DNA from: a bacterium
GTDB lineage: Bacteria > B130-G9
Reading direction: 5' to 3'
Assembly: GCA_021160245.1 (NCBI GenBank)
Contig: JAGHCW010000014.1
Span: 1 to 10,229 of the forward strand
Length of the DNA: 10,229 nucleotides
Part shown: positions 1-6,022 of the stretch, piece after piece
Layout of the letters: each line of letters starts with the position of its first letter
How positions within the stretch are numbered: the stretch's first letter is position 1
Translations under genes and position numbers: made by a program
Notes under the pieces: model-generated
Database searches by the model: none
Seen by the model: only the letters and a program-made list of their open reading frames with translations
Told to the model about the DNA's origin: nothing

Positions 1-53
1 AAGGAAACAACCCAGCAAAGCCTTCTCCGCCTACTCCCGACTTATTGGACAGC

Positions 54-111
54 CTCTTCAGCATGGTGCCCCGATGAGGCCGAGGCCTCCCTCAAATCCC
101 TTTCTGAAGAG
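54..111. repeat. Nested inverted repeat
   Basis: The outer arms CTCTTCAG (54-61) and CTGAAGAG (104-111) are exact reverse complements. Between them lies a second exact palindrome, GAGGC (76-80) and GCCTC (85-89), around a CGAG loop. The arrangement would fold as one long stem with an inner hairpin in DNA or RNA. It lies outside any credible gene. A structured RNA or a small non-autonomous repeat are both possible; nothing in the sequence decides between them. Confidence 0.5.
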
Positions 112-142
112 AATGTAGGGTGGCCGGCGGTCTCCGGTGCAG

Positions 143-162
143 CCCCCGAATGAATTCGGGGG
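143..162. repeat. Strong intergenic hairpin, 8-bp stem
   Basis: The arms CCCCCGAA (143-150) and TTCGGGGG (155-162) are a perfect 8-bp inverted repeat around a TGAA loop. It lies about 70 bp past the dnaE2 stop codon on the minus strand. The following bases are not T-rich, so it is a poor fit to a Rho-independent terminator. It could protect the 3' end of the mRNA or be a REP-like dispersed palindrome. Confidence 0.55.
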
Positions 163-232
163 TTAGGATAATGATAGCCATTTTGCATCGCATCGGCTGA
201 AACCGGGCGACGACCCATTGATTTGCTTGCCA

Positions 233-3200
233 TCATGTAACCATCTCCGCGTTCAAGACCAGGCTCCCGCCCTCGTCGCGCACGATGCCGTTCACCATGA
301 GTTTCGGCGTGCCGATGGTCTTGGCGCCATATTGTTGATAGACCTTTGGGAACAAAACGACCTCAACGAGGCCATCGTTGTCCTCCAGCGTCACGAACTT
401 CATATAATCGCCTTTCTTCGTCCGAATCCTCTTCCCTGTGATGACTCGCCCGGAGATCGTAACCTTCCGGTTTATGTGCTCTGCGAGCTGCGAGCTTTTG
501 ACGAAGCCGCGCCGCTCCGCCATCAAATCGCTCCTCTGATGTGGATCGACATTGAGTATCATAAACTCCATCTTCTCTATCTCCTGCCACGTGTATTGAG
601 GCAGTTCGGGCGGAACCGGCAGCGCCGGCGGAATGTTGACCCCAGAAAGCAGAGGTTCTTGCTCCAATTCAAAGGAAAGAGCCGGGTGAAGGCGCATCGC
701 CTGCCACAAAAGCTGTGGCCGAAACAGGCCGAAACAATCCGCCGCGCCGCATCTGATGAGGGCTAAAAGTTCTTGATAAGAGGGCTGGACACGAAGAATA
801 AAATCAGCAAGGTCTATAAATGCGCCGCCAGATTCGCGCGAGCCAAGTATCGAGTCCACAGTCTTCTGCTTAAGCCCGCTAACCTGCTCAAAGCCGATGC
901 GAATGGCGGCGCCTTTGCCGTAGAACCCAGCGAGGCTATGGTTGACGCATGGAAGCTGAACCTCAAGACCGCAACGCTTCGCCTCCTGCACATACTCCGC
1001 CGTGTTGTAATAACCGCCGTGATTGTTGAGCACCGAGGCGAGAAACTCCGCCGGAAAGTGCGCCTTCAGATACGCGCACCGATACGACAACAGGCCATAA
1101 GACACCGCATGCGCCTTGCAGAAGCTGAAACTGGCGAAGCGCGACACAAGCTCCCAAAGATTATCCGCAAACTCTCGCTCAAAACCTTTCGCAACCGCGC
1201 ATTCCTTGAACCGCGCCTCGATCTGCCGCGTCATCGGATATTCACGACCCTTGGTTATCATCTTCCGCATCCTGTGTGCCTCGGCATCGCTTAAACCCAC
1301 CACCTCGACCGCAAGCCGCATAACCTGCTCCTCGGTCATGATGATCCCAAGCGATTCGGCGAGAACGGATTCAAGCGCCGGGTGCAGGTAATCTATCGGC
1401 TCCTGACCGTGAAAACGGCGGATGAACCTATCGAGCATACCGCCCTCGCGCGGCCCGGGCCTAACGAGCGCAATCGCGATTATCACGTCGTCCTCGCATT
1501 TGGGCCGCAAACGCTGCAAGAGATTCCTCATGCTTGGCGATTCGATCTGAAAGCACCCAAGCGTCCGCCCTTCGGCCAAAAGTTTGAGCGTCTCCGGGTC
1601 CTGCCGGTCGATTCGTTCCAAATCGAGCGACGTGCCATAGTTCGCCCTCACGGCCTTTAGCGTGTCCGCAATCACCGAAATCCCGCATTGCCCGAGAAGG
1701 TCTATCTTCACAAGACCTGTCGCCTCGGCCGCGTGCATCTCAAACTGCGTAACGATGAGCCCTTGCGAGGCGCGCTGAAGAGGCGTGTGCCGATTGAGTT
1801 TTCCGCGGCTAACGAGCGTCCCCCCGGGGTGTATCGAGAGATGCCTGGGGAAGCCTCGTATGCGCTCCGCCATAGCGACTACCTTGCGGAAGCTCTTGTT
1901 TTTGAGCAAAAGACCCTTGCACTCGGGCGCCTTCTCTATCATCTCCGGGAGCGGTGTCGAGCCGAAATATGAGATGCCGCTTGTGAGCGCGTTGAGATCG
2001 CCTCGTGAGAGCCCAAGAACGCGCCCGACCTCGCGGAGCGCTCCCCTCGCCCCAAACGTCACGTGCGTCGAGAGCAGCGCCGCGTGCTCCCGTCCATATT
2101 TCTGCAAGGTGTATTTCAAAACCTCGTCGCGACGCCGGTGGCAAAAGTCGAGATCAACGTCCGGGCAACCCTCCCGGCCCCTGGACAAAAACCGCGGAAA
2201 ATAGAGATTATACTTGAGCGGGTCCGGCTGCGTCAGGCCTAGAAGGTGTGAGACGAGGCTGTTGGCCGCCGAACCGCGACCCCACATCGGGATGGCCTGA
2301 CGCCTCGCGAACTTCGCAATGTCCCAAACAATCAGAAAATAGGCCGCCATCCCCATCTCGCCGATGACCTTAAGCTCCCTTTCAAGCTGCTCAACCCGTC
2401 GCTTATCCGCGCTGGGATAAAGCACGCCTAGATTGCGTCGGCAGATCTTGCCTAAAAACTCATGGGCCGAAATCTCGCCGTCCGGCAGAGGAAAGTCTGG
2501 CAACATCGGCGGACGCGCCCGCAGCCTGAACTTGCACCGCCCAGCAATCGCGATTGTGTTCGCAACCGCCTCAGGATAAGACGCAAAGGCATGGCTCATC
2601 TCGGCCGCCGACTTCAGCCAGCATTCCTTAGACACGAACTTCGACTCGGGCAAACTGTTGAGCATCTGATTCAGCCGAATCGCCGTCAATAAACGATGGA
2701 CGTTGTAATCGCCAGGCGCGGCGAAGAAGACCGGCCCCGTCGCCACACGAGGCAAAGATTTGGGGGCAGCCGCAGCGAATTCCATGTGTGTGTTGAGGCG
2801 AGCTCGGAACGTGCGAGCCGAAGAGTAAAAGCAAGAATCTAAAGGATTCTCCCGTGTGCCGTGGGCACCCCCCCCGCTGTTTTCGGGAAATGCACCACCA
2901 TATTGCTGCGCAATCTGGTGACGAGCCGCCAAGCTCTCTATGCGCATCTCGAGGTACAAATCGCCCTTCGGCAAAACCTCCCGCAGCCGTCCGGCCTGCT
3001 CAACATTCTGAACAAGAACTATCAGGCCGCGATGATATATGGATAGCGCCTCGCAGGAATCCTGCGGGCCATCAACATTGTGCCGCGTCAAAATCTCACA
3101 CAAATTGCCGTAGCCTTCACCATCAATAACTAGAAGCACCACATCGCCATCTGAAAACTCCACCAGCGACCCGACAATCGGCTCAATGCCCACCTCATCG

Positions 3201-3361
3201 GCCGCCTTGCAAAACGCGAAAGCTCCATAGAGGTTGTTGGTGTCGGTCAACGCGAGATGGCTCATGCCGAGCTCTTTTGCGCGAGCCAAAAGGTCGCCTA
3301 TCGAACTCGCGCCCGTCAAAAGGCTGTAATTGCTATGACAATGCAGATGAACGAAACTCAT
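233..3361 (-). CDS. dnaE2: DnaE2-like DNA polymerase III alpha subunit (probable SOS-linked polymerase)
   Basis: A 1042-residue C-family DNA polymerase. The PHP domain (about 1-215) opens with HLHCH, but the usual TDH reads TDT (39-41) and the glutamate expected after IVG is missing, so PHP metal binding and proofreading are probably impaired. The polymerase core has GRGSAANS (361-368), the acidic motif PDVDLDF with D401 and D403, and the third aspartate D554 in VKIDLLG. GRGSAANS, HLSIHPGG and the GYY...AKRCGLEV stretch are closer to DnaE2 (ImuC) than to the replicative DnaE. A helix-hairpin-helix region (about 828-877) and an OB fold (about 967-1042) follow; the protein stops there, without the long tau-binding tail of E. 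coli DnaE. QEPLL (901-905) is a possible weak clamp-binding motif. The start overlaps the lexA stop (ATGA) with a good ribosome binding site. Residues about 155-203 look like an insertion. Family assignment is firm, the DnaE2 label likely. Confidence 0.92.
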   Translation of the reverse strand: MSFVHLHCHSNYSLLTGASSIGDLLARAKELGMSHLALTDTNNLYGAFAFCKAADEVGIEPIVGSLVEFSDGDVVLLVIDGEGYGNLCEILTRHNVDGPQDSCEALSIYHRGLIVLVQNVEQAGRLREVLPKGDLYLEMRIESLAARHQIAQQYGGAFPENSGGGAHGTRENPLDSCFYSSARTFRARLNTHMEFAAAAPKSLPRVATGPVFFAAPGDYNVHRLLTAIRLNQMLNSLPESKFVSKECWLKSAAEMSHAFASYPEAVANTIAIAGRCKFRLRARPPMLPDFPLPDGEISAHEFLGKICRRNLGVLYPSADKRRVEQLERELKVIGEMGMAAYFLIVWDIAKFARRQAIPMWGRGSAANSLVSHLLGLTQPDPLKYNLYFPRFLSRGREGCPDVDLDFCHRRRDEVLKYTLQKYGREHAALLSTHVTFGARGALREVGRVLGLSRGDLNALTSGISYFGSTPLPEMIEKAPECKGLLLKNKSFRKVVAMAERIRGFPRHLSIHPGGTLVSRGKLNRHTPLQRASQGLIVTQFEMHAAEATGLVKIDLLGQCGISVIADTLKAVRANYGTSLDLERIDRQDPETLKLLAEGRTLGCFQIESPSMRNLLQRLRPKCEDDVIIAIALVRPGPREGGMLDRFIRRFHGQEPIDYLHPALESVLAESLGIIMTEEQVMRLAVEVVGLSDAEAHRMRKMITKGREYPMTRQIEARFKECAVAKGFEREFADNLWELVSRFASFSFCKAHAVSYGLLSYRCAYLKAHFPAEFLASVLNNHGGYYNTAEYVQEAKRCGLEVQLPCVNHSLAGFYGKGAAIRIGFEQVSGLKQKTVDSILGSRESGGAFIDLADFILRVQPSYQELLALIRCGAADCFGLFRPQLLWQAMRLHPALSFELEQEPLLSGVNIPPALPVPPELPQYTWQEIEKMEFMILNVDPHQRSDLMAERRGFVKSSQLAEHINRKVTISGRVITGKRIRTKKGDYMKFVTLEDNDGLVEVVLFPKVYQQYGAKTIGTPKLMVNGIVRDEGGSLVLNAEMVT
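2753..2899. repeat. Putative palindromic element inserted in frame in dnaE2
   Basis: This segment encodes residues about 155-203 of the polymerase, between AARHQIAQQY and LPRVATGPVFF, where family members normally pass directly from one to the other. The encoded peptide is unlike the family (GGG, then Arg/Ser-rich, then AAAA). The DNA holds three perfect inverted repeats: GCTCG/CGAGC (2802-2818), AGAATC/GATTCT (2834-2850) and GTGCC/GGCAC (2856-2868), followed by a C8 run (2868-2875, G8 in the coding strand). Clustered hairpins inside an open frame recall the palindromic elements that insert in frame in Rickettsia genes. The boundaries are estimates; the alternative is a lineage-specific loop. 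Confidence 0.5.
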
Positions 3362-3966
3362 CGATATCTCCTTACAACGCCCTGAACGACGCCCAAAACG
3401 CTCACCCTTTCCCCAGAGACGATTATCGGCTCAAACGCATCGTTCGCCGGCTGAAGCCGAACATTGTCGCCCTCACGATAAAACCGCTTCAGCGTGCACT
3501 CGCTGCCATCAACCATCGCGATAACAAGCTCCCCGTTTCGCGCCTCGACCCTTTTTTCGACCACGATGCAATCCCCGTCCGCGATATGATCGTCAACCAT
3601 CGAATCGCCGCGAACTCGAAGCGCAAAGCAATCACGCTCTCCAGTAAGCATCTCAGCAAAATCGACCTCCTCAACGTCCTCAAGCGACTCGACCGGCAGA
3701 CCAGCCGCAACCGTGCCCACAAGCGGAACCCGCGACCGCGAGAAGGGATTCTGCTCCCGAACAAGCTCAATCGACCGGCTCTTGTTCCAAGAGCGGCGGA
3801 TAAAGCCCTTCCGCTCAAGGTGAACCAGATGCTTGTGCAGCGAGCCGACGGAGCTGACGCCGAGGCGCCCTGCTATCTCCCGCAGGCTCGGCGCACAGCC
3901 ATGTTGCTTGACGTACGTCGTGATATATTCCAAGACCTGTGCCTGCCGCCGCGTCAGTTGCTCCAT
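3358..3966 (-). CDS. lexA: LexA repressor (SOS regulator, S24 self-cleaving)
   Basis: LexA represses DNA-damage genes and cleaves itself when stimulated by RecA filaments. From the start chosen here it is 202 residues, the same length as E. coli LexA. The N-terminal winged helix-turn-helix spans about 1-65 (PSLREIAGRLGV, then recognition-helix region SVGSLHKHL). The cleavage site is A88-G89 in GTVAAGLP, the nucleophile S122 in GDSM, and the general base K160 in CTLKRF, matching E. coli A84-G85, S119 and K156. An upstream in-frame ATG at 3987 would add seven residues, but MEQLTRRQ aligns with the usual LexA N-terminus and has AAAGGGA eight bases ahead, whereas the 3987 ATG has no clear ribosome binding site. 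It is first in an operon with dnaE2 and has an inverted repeat on its promoter, suggesting autoregulation. The recognition helix differs from E. coli, consistent with a different operator. Confidence 0.96.
   Translation of the reverse strand: MEQLTRRQAQVLEYITTYVKQHGCAPSLREIAGRLGVSSVGSLHKHLVHLERKGFIRRSWNKSRSIELVREQNPFSRSRVPLVGTVAAGLPVESLEDVEEVDFAEMLTGERDCFALRVRGDSMVDDHIADGDCIVVEKRVEARNGELVIAMVDGSECTLKRFYREGDNVRLQPANDAFEPIIVSGERVSVLGVVQGVVRRYR
3368..3373 (-). promoter_or_regulatory. Ribosome binding site of dnaE2 inside the lexA 3' end
   Basis: AAGGAG on the minus strand lies six bases before the dnaE2 ATG (3361) and inside the last codons of lexA. With the ATGA stop/start overlap it fixes the dnaE2 start and indicates translational coupling to lexA. 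Confidence 0.85.
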
Positions 3967-4003
3967 TATTTGAGTCCCTTTGCTCATTCTTTATTTTTCA
4001 CAA

Positions 4004-4018
4004 CTATGGACACCATAG
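4004..4018. promoter_or_regulatory. Candidate LexA operator
   Basis: CTATGG-ACA-CCATAG is a perfect inverted repeat with 6-bp arms and a 3-bp spacer. It ends 17 bases before the upstream lexA ATG (3987) and covers the putative -10 box. LexA commonly represses its own gene through such a site. It does not match the E. coli CTGT-N8-ACAG box or the Gram-positive GAAC...GTTC box, so this would be a lineage-specific motif. The site is seen; the protein that binds it is inferred. Confidence 0.6.
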
Positions 4019-4040
4019 GAGAACAAAAAGAAAAAGTCCA
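4012..4040 (-). promoter_or_regulatory. Putative sigma-70-type promoter of lexA-dnaE2
   Basis: On the minus strand TGGACT (4035-4040) resembles a -35 box and TATGGT (4012-4017) a -10 box, four of six matches each, with exactly 17 bases between them. The spacer is T-rich. The -10 box lies inside the inverted repeat at 4004-4018, so a repressor bound there would block RNA polymerase. Confidence 0.5.
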
Positions 4041-4075
4041 CTCTTTTTTCAGGTAGGAATACGCGCGGTGCGGAA

Positions 4076-4178
4076 ATACCCCAGAGGGGTATAATTTTAA
4101 TAGCCGTAGGTGCTAACCTACAGATCGGGATAGAACCGAAAATCTGCTCAGCCCTGAAAGGGCTGCATAAACAGATCG
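4076..4178. repeat. REP-like hairpin cluster upstream of the transposase remnant
   Basis: Three perfect hairpins lie in about 100 bp: ATACCCC/GGGGTAT around AGA (4076-4092), GTAGGT/ACCTAC around GCTA (4106-4121), and CAGCCCT/AGGGCTG around GAA (4149-4165). The last is enclosed by outer arms ATCTG (4142-4146) and CAGAT (4172-4176). A short direct repeat, CAGATCG followed by GA and CCGAAAA, occurs at 4121 and again at 4172, on either side of the last hairpin. Short GC-stem hairpins directly ahead of an IS200-like gene are the hallmark of REP sequences mobilised by RAYT transposases. Confidence 0.7.
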
Positions 4179-4190
4179 AGACCGAAAAGA

Positions 4191-4366
4191 ATGTCAACCT
4201 ACACGCAGATTTATTATCACATCGTCTTCGCGACCAAGAACAGGGAACCTGTCTTGACCTCAGAAGGCCATGAGAGCTTATTTCGATACATCTGGGGTAT
4301 CATCAACCACAAGAACTGTCATCTATACCGCTTAAACAGCCTTGCAGATCACCTTTGTTGCCCCGT
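4191..4366 (+). pseudogene. REP-associated tyrosine transposase (IS200-like), 5' remnant
   Basis: RAYT proteins are single-strand HUH/Y1 nucleases related to the IS200/IS605 TnpA; they are linked to spreading REP hairpins. The first 57 residues match this family: MSTYTQIYYHIVFATKNRE, then the RYIWGIINHKNCHLYRLNSLADH block. Where the family has the metal-binding HUH pair (ADHxH), this reads ADHLCC, so only the first histidine (H54) remains. After that the frame runs into a hairpin and unrelated sequence, and the catalytic-tyrosine half of a protein of about 150 residues is missing. The frame stays open to 4634 by chance, into the next gene. It is almost certainly inactive. The ATG has only a weak A-rich ribosome binding site. 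Confidence 0.8.
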
Positions 4367-4453
4367 CGGGGCAATGGACGTGTCAGGCAACAATCTTCCA
4401 GACTTCAGCGCCGAACCGAAAGATTCGGGTCTGAATGCCCCAAAGGGTCTGGA
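4358..4453. repeat. Hairpin cluster at the break of the transposase remnant
   Basis: TTGCCCC/GGGGCAA around GTC (4358-4374) sits exactly where transposase similarity ends. It is followed by CCGAA/TTCGG around AGA (4416-4428) inside longer arms TCCAGAC (4397-4403) and GTCTGGA (4447-4453). GGGTCTG occurs twice (4427-4433 and 4445-4451). With the hairpins upstream of the remnant, this gives a RAYT fragment with palindromes on both sides, as in a decayed REPtron or several REP insertions. The stretch up to 4510 holds no other feature I can support. Confidence 0.6.
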
Positions 4454-4515
4454 CAAAATCCCACCAATCTGGCCTATTCTCGTCGTAGTATTAGACTGTT
4501 GTAGCAGCCATGACC

Positions 4516-4522
4516 GGAGGGG
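4516..4522 (+). promoter_or_regulatory. Ribosome binding site deciding a GTG start
   Basis: GGAGGGG ends five bases before the GTG at 4528, whereas the in-frame ATG at 4510 lies before this site and has no ribosome binding site of its own. This favours the GTG as start of the membrane protein gene. Confidence 0.7.
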
Positions 4523-4527
4523 ACACC

Positions 4528-5106
4528 GTGAATCAGAAACGTATATCAGCCAACTTCTTCATCTGGGCGTACGCGCTGTGCGCGGCGCTCGCATTCGCTC
4601 GTCAACACTCGCAGGCGAGCCGCTTTGGTTATGATTGGCTGCAATGTGGGTGCCCCATGCTGGCGTTCCTCTCGGGGATCGCTGATATACTCGCGTTCTT
4701 GGTCTTCATGGTCTTCATCTACAAGGTCTGGGTGGAGATTCAGGATGGCCACGCGAGCACATCCGCCGGGAAGGCCGTCGGATTCCTGCTGATACCGTTT
4801 TTCAATATCTATTGGCTATTCAGGGCAATTTGGGGATTTGCCAAGGAGTTCAACAGGTTCCTGGACCGCAACGAGATCAGCGTGGCGAGGCTCTCTGAGG
4901 GGCTTTTCCTCGCATGTTCGATCTTGATGTCGCTGAGGTGGCTTTATAGGACAATCGCAACGCTGGAGCCGCTGACGGGCGTTGGGTTTTCCCTGGGCGC
5001 GTATTCCTATTATCAGGCGATCCCGGTCCATATCCTCGTGATATTCGTCATCTACAAAAGCTGCGAGGCGGTGAATGCATTGCCGGAAGCGAGCTCAGGC
5101 AGCTGA
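4528..5106 (+). CDS. Small multi-pass membrane protein of unknown function
   Basis: A 192-residue protein from the GTG start (198 from the ATG at 4510). Hydrophobic segments lie at about 8-22, 44-66, 83-105, 124-140 and 165-177, so four or five membrane spans are likely. The central stretch GKAVGFLLIPFFNIYWLF (81-98), followed by GFAKEFNRFLDR, resembles a motif I associate with uncharacterised bacterial membrane proteins; I cannot give a family number with confidence. There are three cysteines near the N-terminal half (C18, C40, C42). It is followed by fliP about 65 bases downstream on the same strand, but nothing ties it to flagella: it is not FliO-like in length or sequence. No promoter stands out; TGGACA (4450) and TATTCT (4475) have a poor 19-base spacing. 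Coding is likely because of the strong ribosome binding site and consistent membrane pattern. Confidence 0.75.
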   Translation: MNQKRISANFFIWAYALCAALAFARQHSQASRFGYDWLQCGCPMLAFLSGIADILAFLVFMVFIYKVWVEIQDGHASTSAGKAVGFLLIPFFNIYWLFRAIWGFAKEFNRFLDRNEISVARLSEGLFLACSILMSLRWLYRTIATLEPLTGVGFSLGAYSYYQAIPVHILVIFVIYKSCEAVNALPEASSGS

Positions 5107-5171
5107 GGCGCCGGCCTCGGGGAAAACGCAGCTTGATACGAGTGGGCAGATCGCTGATACTCAGAAGCGTG

Positions 5172-6020
5172 ATGCAAAGAGTCCGTATAAAGTGCCGATT
5201 CTCACTCGTGATGTTGGGGCTTCTCGTCGCCTTCTGTGGCGTCGGGCTCATCGCCTCATCTGGCATCGCGCTTGCCCAAGTTACGCCGCCAGAACCTCCT
5301 GCCGCGCCGGCGCCTGCCGCTCCTGCTGCGCCTGAACCAATCGGGCCTTTGCCCACGATAAATCTCTCGTTCGGTCAGGAGAGCGATACGGACAGCATCG
5401 CCCTTACGCTGAAGATAGTGTTGCTGCTTACAATACTCACGCTCGCGCCCTCAATCCTAGTGCTCATGACGTGCTTCACGAGAATCATCATCGTCTTCCA
5501 CTTCATCCGCCAGGCAGTGGGAACGCAGAGCTCGCCGCCCAGCCAGATACTGGTCGGACTCGCGCTATTTTTAACTTACTTCATCATGAGCCCGGTCATA
5601 GACCAGGTTTATACCGACGCGTTTCAGCCGTTCATGGAGAACCAGATATCCCGCGAAGACGCATTCGAGGCTGGGATGAAACCGATCAGGGAGTTTATGA
5701 TCCGGCAGACGCGGGAGAAAGACATCGCGCTCTTTGTCCATCTCGCCCGTGAGAAGAGGCCCGCCTCGCCTGAGGAGGTACCCAACAAAGTGCTGATCCC
5801 GGCATTCATATTGAGCGAGCTCAAGACCGCTTTTCAGATAAGTTTCCTGCTCTTTGTGCCCTTCCTTATCATCGATATGGTCGTCGCGTCCGTACTGCTC
5901 TCTATGGGTATGATGATGCTGCCGCCCATCATGATCTCGCTCCCGTTCAAGATACTGCTTTTCGTCATGGTCGATGGCTGGTATCTGATGGTCGGCTCGC
6001 TCGTCCGGTCGTTTCACTGA
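5172..6020 (+). CDS. fliP: Flagellar type III export channel protein FliP
   Basis: FliP forms, with FliQ and FliR, the export gate of the flagellar type III secretion system in the inner membrane. From the ATG at 5172 it has 282 residues (E. coli 245). A signal peptide (about 1-36, ending ALA-Q) is followed by a Pro/Ala-rich linker (about 38-60), which explains the extra length. The FliP core is complete: LTLAPSILVLMTCFTRIII, RQAVGTQSSPPSQILVGLALFLT, MSPVID, GMKPIREFM.RQTREKDIALF, LIPAFILSELKTAFQISF, and SMGMMMLPPIMISLPFK with the methionine-rich gate loop, then VDGWYLMVGSL. A TTG at 5133 also opens the frame but would add 13 residues before the signal peptide. No fliO, fliQ or fliR lies beside it; the next gene downstream is convergent, so this copy sits outside the usual fliOPQR cluster. 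No key motif appears missing. Confidence 0.97.
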   Translation: MQRVRIKCRFSLVMLGLLVAFCGVGLIASSGIALAQVTPPEPPAAPAPAAPAAPEPIGPLPTINLSFGQESDTDSIALTLKIVLLLTILTLAPSILVLMTCFTRIIIVFHFIRQAVGTQSSPPSQILVGLALFLTYFIMSPVIDQVYTDAFQPFMENQISREDAFEAGMKPIREFMIRQTREKDIALFVHLAREKRPASPEEVPNKVLIPAFILSELKTAFQISFLLFVPFLIIDMVVASVLLSMGMMMLPPIMISLPFKILLFVMVDGWYLMVGSLVRSFH

Positions 6021-6022
6021 CT

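Larger units (their letters stand above)
1..232. other. Gene-poor, palindrome-rich region downstream of dnaE2
   Basis: I find no convincing gene here. A minus-strand frame of 64 codons (236 down to 42) begins on the ATGATG that overlaps the dnaE2 stop codon. It runs straight through two palindromic structures and shows no recognisable domain, so I do not call it a protein. The stretch holds a nested palindrome (54-111) and a strong hairpin (143-162), listed separately. Neither has a T-run on the minus-strand side, so I see no canonical intrinsic terminator for the lexA-dnaE2 transcript. The density of inverted repeats suggests a dispersed repeat or a structured 3' UTR. Confidence 0.6.

Noticed and set aside
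161-179. Resemblance of this stretch to 4088-4105 (shared ATAAT and ATAGCC pieces)
   Set aside because: The match is short and gapped, too weak to claim a second copy of the REP-like unit.
42-236. 64-codon minus-strand frame overlapping the dnaE2 stop codon
   Set aside because: The overlap resembles coupling, but the frame crosses two perfect palindromes, has no domain, and no separate ribosome binding site supports it.
218-1294. Plus-strand open frames of 182 and 173 codons opposite dnaE2
   Set aside because: Antisense shadows of the polymerase gene, without domain signatures; other long frames opposite the gene have the same explanation.
3277-4056. Long plus-strand open frame of 259 codons opposite lexA
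   Set aside because: It is antisense to a clear lexA with intact catalytic residues, has no ribosome binding site or recognisable domain, and reflects codon bias of the real gene.
4367-4634. Second half of the open frame that starts with the transposase remnant
   Set aside because: Its translation no longer resembles the transposase, it crosses hairpins, and it overlaps the next gene in another frame; the frame is open by chance.
5105-5118. GAGGC-GCCG-GCCTC hairpin between the membrane protein gene and fliP as a terminator
   Set aside because: The stem is only five base pairs and no T-run follows, so it does not qualify as an intrinsic terminator.
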